Source of the DNA: JAGWAJ01 sp026707615
GTDB lineage: Bacteria > Acidobacteriota > Vicinamibacteria > Vicinamibacterales > UBA8438
Assembly: GCA_965207595.1 (NCBI GenBank)
Contig: CBDBMW010000011.1
Coordinates: 520,970-584,969, forward strand
Direction of reading: 5' to 3'
DNA length: 64,000 nucleotides
The notes below the pieces were generated by a model. It had not been told where the DNA came from and searched no databases. It worked only from the letters and a program-made list of their open reading frames with translations. The position numbers and the translations under genes are program-made. Positions 1 to 7,821 of the stretch are shown piece after piece; within the stretch, counting starts at the first letter, position 1, and each line of letters opens with the position of its first letter.

Positions 1-935
1 CCCCGACCTCGACCCCGAGCGACGCCCTCGTCGGCTGGGAGGAGATCCAGGACATCGAGCTGGTCATCGTGCGCCGCATGCGCGAGCACGCAGCGGGCGC
101 CCATCCGAGCGCGTTCCGGGGCGCGGGCCACGAGCCGGCCGGGCTCCGCGACTGGCAGCCGGGCGACCGGCCGTCGGCCATCGACTGGGCGCAGTCGACG
201 CTGACGAACTTCGCGCCGCTGGTCACCCGCGAGCAGGAGCACGAGAGCACGGCGCGGCTCGTGATCGTGGCCGACACGTCGCTCTCCACCCGCTGTGGCG
301 CCGGCGGGGCGCCGGTGGCGACGATCATCGCGCGCACCGTCGGCACCCTCGCCCTTGCCGGCGCGCTCTTCCAGGACCAGGTGGGCCTGGTCACCCTCGA
401 CGGCCCGCACCGGCGCCTCGCGGTCCGGCCGCGGGTGGGGAAGAGCCACGCCGTGCACTGCCTGGAGACGTACCAGGCCGCGGTCACGACGGGGCGCGGC
501 GGGGCCGGAAACGCCGCCGGGGAGGACGGGTCCGGGAGCGAGACGGATCTCTCGGCCCTGCTGCGCCGGACGTCGCTCGTGCCGGTGATTTCCGACTTTC
601 TCTTCGACGGGGCCGAGGTGCTGCTCGGCGAGCTCGCCAACCTCAACGCGCGGCACGACGTGTTCGTGGTCCTCATCGACGCCGCCTACGCCTTCGAGCT
701 GCCGGTGGCGCCCGCCGGGTGGACCGAGGTGTGCGACGTCGAGACCGGCCAGGCGGTCCTGCTCTCGGCCGGCGAGCTGCGGTCGCTCGCGGCGGAGGTT
801 CGGGTGTGGCAGGACACGGTCGCCGACCGCGCGGAGGAGCTCGGGCTCGAGGTGCTCCGGCTGGGCGCCGACGCCGGCCGGTTCCACGAGACGGTGGTCG
901 ACTTCCTCGCCGACCGGCGGATGCGGCGGCGGTGA
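1..935 (+). CDS. DUF58 protein, MxaS-like (5' end outside window)
   Basis: The frame is open from the first bases; the first in-frame ATG at 69 is probably internal because coding sequence (GWEEIQDIELVIVRRM) precedes it. The conserved DUF58 core is seen: a G-x-GHEPAGLRDWQPGD segment, IDWAQSTL, then a VWA-like strand LVIVADTSLS. DUF58 proteins are usually encoded next to a MoxR ATPase and VWA proteins and are thought to assist assembly of partner proteins. Here it is first in a run of five same-strand genes with the order of mxaS-A-C-K-L, so MxaS-like is inferred from order rather than sequence alone. A moxR/mxaR gene would be expected just upstream of the window. Confidence 0.85.
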   Translation, partial: PTSTPSDALVGWEEIQDIELVIVRRMREHAAGAHPSAFRGAGHEPAGLRDWQPGDRPSAIDWAQSTLTNFAPLVTREQEHESTARLVIVADTSLSTRCGAGGAPVATIIARTVGTLALAGALFQDQVGLVTLDGPHRRLAVRPRVGKSHAVHCLETYQAAVTTGRGGAGNAAGEDGSGSETDLSALLRRTSLVPVISDFLFDGAEVLLGELANLNARHDVFVVLIDAAYAFELPVAPAGWTEVCDVETGQAVLLSAGELRSLAAEVRVWQDTVADRAEELGLEVLRLGADAGRFHETVVDFLADRRMRRR

Positions 936-959
936 CGAGGCAGTGCTGAGGCAGGGACG

Positions 960-2561
960 ATGAAGGACGGTCGATCCGGTGGCCGACGGGCGACGCTCCT
1001 CGCGTCGGCGCTCGCCGTCGGTTTCCTCGCCGTCGTCGCGCGCGCAGGACCTGTCGCACCTGCCGCGGGTTCCGCCGGCGCGCACGCCATCCCGGGCGCC
1101 ACTGCCGCCAGTGCACAAGCCGCTCCGGGGACAACTGCCGTGGGCGCACGGTCCGTCCCGGGTGTACCTGCCGTCGTCGAGCCCGCGGGACCTTTCGCGC
1201 AGGCCGCCGCGGGTGTGCCCGCCGCCGATGACGCCGCCGCCGCGGGCAGCGAACGCCGATCCATCGAGGCGATCCGCTGCTGGCGCCGGGTGGGCCGCAA
1301 CGCGGTCTACGTCGGCGAGCGCTTCGACCTGCTCGTCACCTGCAGCGTGGCGGAGACGCCGTTGGCGCGCGCCGTGCCGGACCTGGCGGGGCTGGAGCCC
1401 GAGTCGCTCTCCGTCTCGCCGTTCGAGGTGCTCGAGGGGGAGCGCTACGACGACCTCGTCCGCGGGCCCCGCCGCTTCTTCCAGTACCGCTACCGCTTGC
1501 GCATCATCGGCGAGGAGTACTTCGGGGCGGACGTCGAGCTTCCGCCCCTCGACGTGCGCTACCGCATCGAGCGCTCGCTCGACGGCGAATCGGCGACCGC
1601 CGGCCGCGAGCTGACCTACGTGCTGCCGCCGGAGCCGGTGCGGGTCCTGGCCCTCGTGCCGGCCGACGGGGCCGACATCCGGGAGCTGCCGGGGGAGACG
1701 TTCGGGGACGCGGAGGCGCGCCTCTTCCGGGCCAATCTCGCCGCGCTGGGAGCGGCCGTCCTCGCCCTGGCCGCCCTGGCGGCAGCGCTGGCGGCGGGGC
1801 TCGGACTGTACCGGCGACGCGGGGGGACGACGGCCGGCGCGGCGATCCTCCCCGAGTGGCGGGTGGCGGACGGCGCGCTCGACGAGCTCGCGGCGGTGCG
1901 GGAGGCGATCGGCCGGGACGGCTGGAGCACGGTGGCGGTCGGTCGCGCGATTGCCGCGCTCCGTGTCGCCGGCGCCGTGGCACTGGGGCAGCCGCCCGCG
2001 CTGTCGACCGACGCACCGGACGCGCGCGCACGCACGTATGGGCGCGGCGTGGCGCTGCGGCAGCCGCCCGCGGTGTCGACCGACGCAGGCGGCGCCGAAG
2101 TGCGACCAGCGAGCCGGGGAAGCCGATCCGGCGGTGCGGGCGACGACCGACCGGGTGACGTCGGAGCGGGAGACCGACCGGGCGGCGTCGGAGCGGGCGG
2201 CGTCGGAGCGGGAGACCGGGAGGGGCAACTCCTCGTCCGGCGCGGGAGGAAGCGCGCGGCGGGGGCCGTCCGCATCTCGTCGGCGGTGACCCCGGAGCGG
2301 CTCGACGGCGCCCTGCCCGAGCTCCGGTCCCGGCGCCCGCGGGATGCGCACCTCGCGGAGGCCGTCCGCGACGCCCTCCGCCGGTTCGGTGCGGTCCGCT
2401 ACGGCCGGCCGCGCGACATCCCGGCCGAGCCCCTGACCGCGCAGCTCGACCGCGCCGCGGAGGCGCTCGCCGTCCGCGCCCGGGAAGGGGCGCCCGCCGT
2501 GCGGCGCTTCGGCCCGTTGCGGCGCGCCGTGGAGGCCTGGGAGCGGGCATGGGCACGCTGA
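960..2561 (+). CDS. BatD/MxaA-like membrane protein with repetitive linkers
   Basis: 533 aa. An N-terminal hydrophobic segment (about residues 14-30) is followed by an Ala/Pro/Val/Gly-rich stretch, then a folded domain (about 100-235) containing VGRNAVYVGERFDLLVTC and RRFFQYRYRLRIIGEEYFG, the beta-rich layout of BatD/MxaA proteins. A single strong transmembrane helix lies at about 262-283 (AALGAAVLALAALAAALAAG), so the domain should be periplasmic and the tail cytoplasmic. The tail holds tandem repeats and ends in an Arg-rich helical region. It begins 24 bp after the DUF58 gene and overlaps the next gene by 13 bp. Role inferred: accessory factor of a MoxR/VWA system. The repeats suggest recent linker expansion. 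Confidence 0.75.
   Translation: MKDGRSGGRRATLLASALAVGFLAVVARAGPVAPAAGSAGAHAIPGATAASAQAAPGTTAVGARSVPGVPAVVEPAGPFAQAAAGVPAADDAAAAGSERRSIEAIRCWRRVGRNAVYVGERFDLLVTCSVAETPLARAVPDLAGLEPESLSVSPFEVLEGERYDDLVRGPRRFFQYRYRLRIIGEEYFGADVELPPLDVRYRIERSLDGESATAGRELTYVLPPEPVRVLALVPADGADIRELPGETFGDAEARLFRANLAALGAAVLALAALAAALAAGLGLYRRRGGTTAGAAILPEWRVADGALDELAAVREAIGRDGWSTVAVGRAIAALRVAGAVALGQPPALSTDAPDARARTYGRGVALRQPPAVSTDAGGAEVRPASRGSRSGGAGDDRPGDVGAGDRPGGVGAGGVGAGDREGQLLVRRGRKRAAGAVRISSAVTPERLDGALPELRSRRPRDAHLAEAVRDALRRFGAVRYGRPRDIPAEPLTAQLDRAAEALAVRAREGAPAVRRFGPLRRAVEAWERAWAR
1972..2222 (+). repeat. tandem repeats inside the MxaA-like gene
   Basis: Two copies of a roughly 38-bp unit encode VALGQPPALSTDA (about 1975-2015) and VALRQPPAVSTDA (about 2050-2090). 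They are followed at about 2148-2222 by three to four units encoding GDRPGGVGAG-like peptides (GDRPGDVGAG, GDRPGGVGAG, GVGAGDREG). All units are multiples of three, so the frame is kept. This looks like slippage or unequal exchange in a disordered linker. Confidence 0.8.
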
Positions 2562-3655
2562 GCGACCTCGTGGCGCGCCTCGGTTCGGCGCTGGCGGAGC
2601 TTCGTGGGCTCGCGGTTCCGGCCGGCGATTCCGCACCCCTGCTCGAGCGCGAGGCGGCCGTCCTCGTCCTCGGGGGGATGGCGCTCGCGACGCTCGCGGC
2701 GCTCGCCGTGCGGAGCCTCCGCCGCCGCTCGCCCGGCCGCGGGGCCGTCGTCCTCCCGGCCCTGCCGCGGTCGCTGCGCCGCCGGCGCCTGGGGCCCCCG
2801 GCGGTTCGGCATCTCGCTTTCGCCGTCTTCCTGGCCGGCGTCGTTCCCTTCGCCGCGGCACTGGCCGATCCGCAGACGCCCAGGGTCGACGAGGAGGTCA
2901 CCTTCCCCGGGCACCGCATCGCGATCCTGATCGACGCCTCGCTCAGCATGAACACGGCGTTCGCCACGGAGCAGCTCGCGGCCGGCAACACCTTCCTCGC
3001 CAACGTGGCGGCGGCGGAGCACTTCGTCCGGCGCCGCATGGAAGGGCCCTACCACGACCTCGTGTCGCTGGTGCAGTTCGGGAACGAGGCGTACATCGTG
3101 ACGCCGTTCACGAACGACTACGAGAACATCCTGCTGAGCATCAGCCTCATCGGGACGCCCGAGGAGTACCGCCGCTTCCCCGACCACGGGACGCTCATCA
3201 TGCGGGCCATCAACCGGGGCGTGCAGTTGTTCCGCACGTTCGACTTCCTGGGCGCGGCCGGCAACCTGATCGTGATCTTCAGCGACGGGCAGGACACGCA
3301 CGCCCGCTTCGAGGACGTGACGCTGGACGCCATCATGCAGGAGGCGGCCGACAACGCGATTCCGGTCTACTTCATCCGGACGGCCTACGATCAGGCGCTC
3401 GGCGACCTCATCTCCGACCAGCAATGGAAGCTGGCCGTCGAGCGGACCGGGGGCCGTTTCTTCCCGGCCGCGAACGAGGCGGCCATCCTGGACGCGGTGC
3501 GCCAGATTGACGAGGTGGCCGAGGGGAGCATCCGCGTCCGGCGCTACGTGACGAACCAGCCACGCTTCGCGCCCCTCGCGCTCGCCGGCGCCGGCCTCTG
3601 GCTGGCCGCGGCAGCGCTGGCGCTCGGCGTGGCCCGGATGCGGCGCTTCCCCTGA
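2549..3655 (+). CDS. VWA-domain membrane protein, MxaC/BatA-like
   Basis: 368 aa. A first transmembrane segment lies at about 31-50, a second at about 89-108 (HLAFAVFLAGVVPFAAALA), then a VWA domain with the MIDAS motif D129-A-S131-L-S133 in ILIDASLSMN. FTNDYENIL and IVIFSDGQDTH provide the later metal-site positions. A C-terminal helix follows at about 340-360. This topology (TM-TM-VWA-TM) is that of BatA/MxaC. The ATG lies inside the end of the preceding gene, so translation is probably coupled. VWA proteins of these operons act with MoxR ATPases; in methylotrophs MxaC is required for metal insertion into methanol dehydrogenase. That specific role is inferred here from gene order. Confidence 0.85.
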   Translation: MGTLSDLVARLGSALAELRGLAVPAGDSAPLLEREAAVLVLGGMALATLAALAVRSLRRRSPGRGAVVLPALPRSLRRRRLGPPAVRHLAFAVFLAGVVPFAAALADPQTPRVDEEVTFPGHRIAILIDASLSMNTAFATEQLAAGNTFLANVAAAEHFVRRRMEGPYHDLVSLVQFGNEAYIVTPFTNDYENILLSISLIGTPEEYRRFPDHGTLIMRAINRGVQLFRTFDFLGAAGNLIVIFSDGQDTHARFEDVTLDAIMQEAADNAIPVYFIRTAYDQALGDLISDQQWKLAVERTGGRFFPAANEAAILDAVRQIDEVAEGSIRVRRYVTNQPRFAPLALAGAGLWLAAAALALGVARMRRFP

Positions 3656-3683
3656 TCCCGGAGGGGCGAGTCCGCTGGTGAGG

Positions 3684-3800
3684 CCGTTGGTGGCGAGACC
3701 GTTGATGCGAGACGTCTCGGCCACCGCTGCCAAGTCGGGCCGGGAGGCGTGATGCCGTCGGTGGCGAGACCGTTGATGCGAGACCCGTTGATGCGAGACC
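3684..3800 (+). repeat. degenerate direct repeats in intergenic gap
   Basis: A unit of about 29 bp (GGTGGCGAGACCGTTGATGC followed by GAGAC) occurs at about 3689 and 3761, with a partial third copy at about 3785-3799. They fill much of the 237-bp gap between the VWA gene and the next gene, the only sizeable gap in this otherwise overlapping operon. No promoter or terminator is evident within them. Confidence 0.65.
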
Positions 3801-3892
3801 GCTACAGGAAAGACCTCTGGTAGAGACCGCCGATGGAGCCTTGAGATGAAGAGCCGTTCGGGCCAGCGACCGACACCGAGGGGGATCTCGTC

Positions 3893-4594
3893 ATGACCGG
3901 GAACGGGAAGTCGGCGGGCGTTCTCGCCGGTGTCGCGATCGCGCTCGCCGGGGCAGCCGCGCTGCTCTTGTCCGGGAGCCAGGTGGACCGCCGCCTGGCC
4001 CGCGCGCAGCAGCGGAGCGCCACGCTCGACCTCGACGGGTCGGCCGCGGCGCTGGCCGAGATCGCCGCCTCGTTCCGCGGTCCCGCTGCCTGGTGGCGTT
4101 TCGGCGGCGGCGCAGACGGCGACGGCGTCGCTGCGCGCCAGGCCGCTGTCCGCTACTGGCAGGGCGACTACGCGGGCCTCCTGGCCGACTACGCCGACGT
4201 CGCCGCCGGCGCGGGGGGCGCCAGCCCGGCGCTGCAGTTCCTCATCGCCAACGCCGCCTACCGGGCCGGACTCGCGGCGGGGGACGACCGCGACCGGCTG
4301 CTGCGCTCGCTCGACGGGGCCATCGATGCCTACCTCGGCGTCCTGCAGGAGAGCGCGGGGCAGCGCGACGCCGCCTACAACTACGAGTACCTGATGCGGC
4401 TGCGGGCGGACGTCGCCTCGGGGGCCGACCTGCCGGCCGCCGACCAGGGGCAGCACGGCCGGGAGGGCGAGGCGCCCGAGGACGCCGCGCTCGAGGAGAT
4501 CCGCATCTACGTTCCCATCCAGCGCGACGTCGACCCCGAGTTCGACGAGCAGCCGACGCTCGGCGCGGGCGGGCAGATCCGCAAGCGGGGCTGA
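3893..4594 (+). CDS. single-pass membrane protein, MxaK-like by position
   Basis: 233 aa. Residues about 7-27 form one transmembrane helix (SAGVLAGVAIALAGAAALLL). The rest is predicted periplasmic and alpha-helical, with TPR-like spacing (RYWQGDYAGLLADYADVA, LQFLIANAAYRAG) and an acidic tail ending before the stop. No enzymatic motif is visible. It sits between two VWA genes exactly where mxaK lies in the mxa cluster and overlaps the next gene by one base (TGATG). Sequence alone does not prove MxaK; it could equally be the TPR partner seen in Bat operons. ATG 3893 was chosen because it gives a standard TM anchor. Confidence 0.65.
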   Translation: MTGNGKSAGVLAGVAIALAGAAALLLSGSQVDRRLARAQQRSATLDLDGSAAALAEIAASFRGPAAWWRFGGGADGDGVAARQAAVRYWQGDYAGLLADYADVAAGAGGASPALQFLIANAAYRAGLAAGDDRDRLLRSLDGAIDAYLGVLQESAGQRDAAYNYEYLMRLRADVASGADLPAADQGQHGREGEAPEDAALEEIRIYVPIQRDVDPEFDEQPTLGAGGQIRKRG

Positions 4595-5667
4595 TGCCGC
4601 CCATTCGCCTGCTCCATCCCGACTACCTCTGGCTGCTGGCGGTCCCCGCCACGCTCCTCGGGGTGTGGATCGTGCGGCTGGTGCGGCGGCGGCGCGACGT
4701 GCGGCGCCTGCGCGCCGGCAGGCTGGTGCCGGTTCCGGAACGCTGGGCGTTCGCGGGGGGGCTCGCGTTCTGGCTGTGCGTGCTCGTGGCGTCGGCCGTC
4801 GTCGTCGTCGCGCTCGCCAGGCCGCAGGCGCTCGTCTCGGTGGTCGAGAGCGCGGGGGTCGACTTCGTCGTGCTGCAGGACGGGTCGACCTCGATGCGCG
4901 TGACCGACGTGGCGCCCGACCGGTGGCAGCGGTCCATGCGCTGGCTGCGCACCTTCGCCGACGTCCTCGGCTGGCGGCGCGAGCGGGTCGCCCTGGCGCT
5001 CTTCGCCAGCCGCGCCGCGCCGCAGGTCCGCCTGACCAGCGACCCGAACGCGCTGTTCTTCTTCCTGGACCACCTGCGGCGCGAGCCGCCGTTCCGCCTC
5101 CGCGACGACACGAGCTGGGACACGAACATCGAGCACGGCCTGACCTGGGCCGTCCGCATGGTCGACAAGGACGTCGAGCTCCACGGCCCGCGCCTGAACG
5201 CGGTGGCCTTCGTCGTGCTCTCGGACGGGCAGGCGTGGAGCGGCGAGGTGGAGCGGGCGCTCGCACTGGCCAGCGAGCGGGGCATCCGCGTCTACGTCGT
5301 CGGCGTCGGCACCACGGCCGGGGGGTTCATCCCCGAGCCGCCGCGCGGCCGCTACGACGAGCCGGAGCCGCCGATCCACGCCGTGCTCGACCGCCGCTCG
5401 CTGCGTGCCATCGCCGACGCGGGCGGCGGGTCGTACTACGAGCTCGGCTCGGAGCCGGACGAGGCGATCGCGCTCCGCATCGTGCGCGACGCCCGGCAGT
5501 CGGCGCGCGGCGTCCTGCAGCGCGAGGAGACGTTCACCGAGCTCTACTGGTTCTGCCTGGCCGCGGCGGCGGGGCTCCTCGCCCTCGGCACCCTGGCGCT
5601 CCGGGAACGGACGGAGCTCTGGTGGCAGCTCGCGGCGCTCGGCGTGCTGGTCGCGCTGCTGCTGTAG
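4594..5667 (+). CDS. VWA-domain membrane protein, MxaL/BatB-like
   Basis: 357 aa from ATG 4594, which overlaps the preceding stop codon; the same frame stays open upstream but that part is out of register with the neighbouring gene. The N-terminus has two hydrophobic helices (about 10-26 and 52-72), then a VWA domain with MIDAS D96-G-S98-T-S100, FVVLSDGQAWSG further on, and one or two C-terminal helices (about 318-355). It is the second VWA protein of the operon, as mxaL is relative to mxaC. An 18-bp gap and convergent Uma2 gene end the operon at 5667. Confidence 0.85.
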   Translation: MPPIRLLHPDYLWLLAVPATLLGVWIVRLVRRRRDVRRLRAGRLVPVPERWAFAGGLAFWLCVLVASAVVVVALARPQALVSVVESAGVDFVVLQDGSTSMRVTDVAPDRWQRSMRWLRTFADVLGWRRERVALALFASRAAPQVRLTSDPNALFFFLDHLRREPPFRLRDDTSWDTNIEHGLTWAVRMVDKDVELHGPRLNAVAFVVLSDGQAWSGEVERALALASERGIRVYVVGVGTTAGGFIPEPPRGRYDEPEPPIHAVLDRRSLRAIADAGGGSYYELGSEPDEAIALRIVRDARQSARGVLQREETFTELYWFCLAAAAGLLALGTLALRERTELWWQLAALGVLVALLL

Positions 5668-5684
5668 CAGGGAAGAGCACGCGG

Positions 5685-6269
5685 CTACGCGAAGATGTCG
5701 GCGATCGGAAGTCGGAAGCCGGGCAGCAGCGGGGCGCCGTCGAGCACGTCGGAAGTGGAGAGGAGCCGGGCGGGAGCTCCCGGTTCATGGACCGTGACGG
5801 TCGCGTGCGCGGGGGCCACCACCCAGACGACCCGCGTTCCGGCCGAGAGCCACGCCTTCACCTTCTCCATCACCTCGGAGCGGGTGTCGCCGGGCGACGT
5901 GACCTCCACGGCGAGGTCGGGCGCTCCCTCCCAGAAGCTCACCGGCAGGCCGCCGGCTGGGATCCGCTGCTGTCGTACGAAGGCGATGTCCGGCGCGAGA
6001 ACGGTGTCCGGACGCCGCGCCAGGACGAAGCCGGTCTCGGCGCCGCAGACGACGCCCAATCGGCGGGCCTTCACGTGCTGCCCCAGCGGGACGGCGACGT
6101 TCATGATGACCGCGCCGTGCCTGAAGCCGGCCGGCGTCATCTTCTGCAACTCCCCTCGGACCAGCGCGTGGCGCCAGCCGTCGTCCGGCAGGCGGAACAG
6201 CTCTTCCGCGGTCATGGCCCGGCCGGCAGGGGTTGCCGTCACGGCCGGGAGCGATGCGGGCTGGGACAC
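5685..6269 (-). CDS. Uma2-family (DUF820) PD-(D/E)XK protein
   Basis: 194 aa from a GTG at 6269, two bases after the stop of the upstream gene; an ATG at 6215 (MTAEELFRLPDD) is the alternative start. The family signature is clear: EELFRLPDDGWRHALVRGEL near the start, LAPDIAFV giving the first Asp, and DLAVEVTSPGD followed by VMEKVKAWLSAG giving the Glu and Lys of the nuclease fold, then VWVVAP. Uma2 proteins are putative restriction-like endonucleases common in Cyanobacteria, Planctomycetes and Acidobacteria, with no proven cellular role. The gene probably shares a transcript with the exported protein before it. Confidence 0.85.
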   Translation of the reverse strand: MSQPASLPAVTATPAGRAMTAEELFRLPDDGWRHALVRGELQKMTPAGFRHGAVIMNVAVPLGQHVKARRLGVVCGAETGFVLARRPDTVLAPDIAFVRQQRIPAGGLPVSFWEGAPDLAVEVTSPGDTRSEVMEKVKAWLSAGTRVVWVVAPAHATVTVHEPGAPARLLSTSDVLDGAPLLPGFRLPIADIFA

Positions 6270-6271
6270 GC

Positions 6272-7363
6272 CTAGCGCGCCCCCTCCGCGCCGGCCGGGG
6301 CCGCAGCCCGGGCCCGCTCCGCCGCCGCCCGGTCGAGGTTCCGGGCGACCTCCAGGATGTGCCGGGCGTCGTGGTTGCCCTCGTGGCAGGCGTACTCGTA
6401 GAGGGGGCCTTCCCGCTGCATCATCGGGTACTCGACGCTCCAGGGGCGGGTCCAGGTTGTGGGGTCCTCGACCGTGAACTCGTAGCGGATCGTCTCCTCG
6501 TCGACGCGCGTGAAGCGCTCCACGACGCGCAGCCCGGTGCTCGATCCGTGGAAGTGCACCTTCTCGTTGAAGTTGGTGGACTCGACGACGAGCGTGTCGC
6601 CCTCCCACCGCCCCCGCGAGTCGCCCGACCACTCGCGCATGCTCGACGGCAGGTGCGGACGGCCGTCGAGCGGGATGATGCGGGCGTCGTTCTCGCGCAT
6701 CTCCTGCAGGATGACCACGTAGTCCTCGGTCTGGAGGATCTGCGTGAGGTCGTTGTAGGAGGGCGGCAGCATCGGCGGCCCCTCGTGGCGCCACACGAGG
6801 CAGCGCTCCTGAAGCGTGCGGGTCTCGTGGCTGTCGAACGACGGTGTCTCGATGTTCTGGGTGAGCCAGCGGCTCTCGGCGCGCCGCAACGCCTCGCGTT
6901 CCTGGGCGGACGGCACCAGCGGGGGAACCCGTCCGTCGGGCGGGTCCACGATCAGCGACGTGCGGTTGGTGGTGAGGCGCCGCGGTTGCCGCTCGCGCAG
7001 CCAGATCGAGTTGTCGTAGTGGATGTTCTCCTGCGTCTGGCGCGTCCGCTCGAGTCGCTCTTCCTCCGTCTCCGCGGCGAGGACGCTCCGCGCGCGCAGC
7101 GGATCGACCCCCTCCGCGGTGAGCAGCGTGTTGAGCTCCGCGAGCTCTTCCTCGGACAGCTCCGCCTGGTCGGCGAGGTTGTCGGGACGCTCCAGCGGCG
7201 TGTAGGTCGAGCTGGTCCAGATGCCCTGGAGCAGCGGGTGCCCCCACGGCGTCCGGGGCAGCGCCTCGTCCCCCGCTTCCTGGGCTGTGCCCGGCGCCGG
7301 CGCCAGGGCGAGGAGCGCCGCGGTCACCGCCGCCACCGCGAACCGACCGTGTCGCTGACTCAT
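6272..7363 (-). CDS. exported protein of the TPWG-L-G-W family (paralog 1)
   Basis: 363 aa with a Sec signal peptide (MSQRHGRFAVAAVTAALLAL, cleavage after about AQE). Conserved blocks are RTPWGHPLLQGIWTSSTYTP, TSLIVDPPDGRVPPL, ERCLVWR, IIPLDGRPHLP, GDSRGRWEGDTLVVESTNF, FTRVDEETIRYEFTVEDP and YACHEGNH. A second member lies at 47468-48394 with the same blocks in the same order. I know no function for this family; it is abundant in Acidobacteria. The RWEGDTLVVES beta-hairpin pattern suggests a periplasmic beta-rich domain. Confidence 0.8.
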   Translation of the reverse strand: MSQRHGRFAVAAVTAALLALAPAPGTAQEAGDEALPRTPWGHPLLQGIWTSSTYTPLERPDNLADQAELSEEELAELNTLLTAEGVDPLRARSVLAAETEEERLERTRQTQENIHYDNSIWLRERQPRRLTTNRTSLIVDPPDGRVPPLVPSAQEREALRRAESRWLTQNIETPSFDSHETRTLQERCLVWRHEGPPMLPPSYNDLTQILQTEDYVVILQEMRENDARIIPLDGRPHLPSSMREWSGDSRGRWEGDTLVVESTNFNEKVHFHGSSTGLRVVERFTRVDEETIRYEFTVEDPTTWTRPWSVEYPMMQREGPLYEYACHEGNHDARHILEVARNLDRAAAERARAAAPAGAEGAR

Positions 7364-7413
7364 GGATCGCCTCCGCTCGCAATATACGACAATCCGCCTC
7401 TTCGACCCTTACC

Positions 7414-7473
7414 TTGACAATCTATGGGAACGGGGATACGTTCGAGAACCATAGACGCTCTATGTGAGGAGGG
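7414..7473 (+). promoter_or_regulatory. promoter and candidate PadR operator
   Basis: TTGACA at 7414-7419 is followed 17 bp later by TACGTT (7437-7442). A perfect 7-bp inverted repeat, TCTATGG at 7421-7427 and CCATAGA at 7449-7455, brackets the -10 region, and TCTATG recurs at 7459-7464. A GAGGAGGG ribosome-binding site at about 7466-7473 serves the GTG at 7477. Placement of the repeat across the promoter suggests autorepression by the PadR protein encoded next. The other PadR gene (32556) has the same design. Confidence 0.6.
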
Positions 7474-7476
7474 TGC

Positions 7477-7821
7477 GTGAAGCCCGATCGCAATCCGGAC
7501 ATGCTGCGCGGAACGGACGAACTGCTGGTACTGACCGCGCTCAGCCGGGGCCGACGGCACGGCTTCGGCATCGCCCGCTGGCTGGAGGCGATCTCGGACG
7601 ACGAGCTGCAACTCGAGGAGGGCTCCCTCTATCCGGCCCTCCACCGCATGGAGCGCCGCGGCTGGCTCGAGGCCGAGTGGGGAATCTCGGAGAAGAAGCG
7701 GCAGGTGAAGCTCTACCGGCTGACAGCCCGCGGGCGCGCGCGGCTCCGGAGCGAGACGGAGGGGTGGACGGCGTTCGCGGCGGCAATCGGCAAGGTCCTC
7801 CGGGCGGCGGAGGCGGTCTGA
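7477..7821 (+). CDS. PadR-family transcriptional regulator (acidobacterial type)
   Basis: 114 aa from GTG 7477, placed 3 bp after a strong GAGGAGG site. It shows the PadR winged helix: LLVLTALSRGRRHGFGIARW, then the recognition and wing segment GSLYPALHRMERRGWLEAEW, then VKLYRLTARGR. It resembles the short acidobacterial PadR group (TIGR03433) that is encoded directly before ADOP permeases. The stop overlaps the start of the permease (ATGA), so the pair is co-translated. Ligand unknown; such PadR proteins normally repress their own operon until a small molecule or drug binds. Confidence 0.9.
   Translation: MKPDRNPDMLRGTDELLVLTALSRGRRHGFGIARWLEAISDDELQLEEGSLYPALHRMERRGWLEAEWGISEKKRQVKLYRLTARGRARLRSETEGWTAFAAAIGKVLRAAEAV

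Noticed and set aside
2399..5266. 955-codon open frame antisense to the mxa-like operon
   Set aside because: GC-rich third positions keep antisense frames open; the sequence is Arg/Pro/Ala-rich with no domain, and the plus-strand genes are clear.
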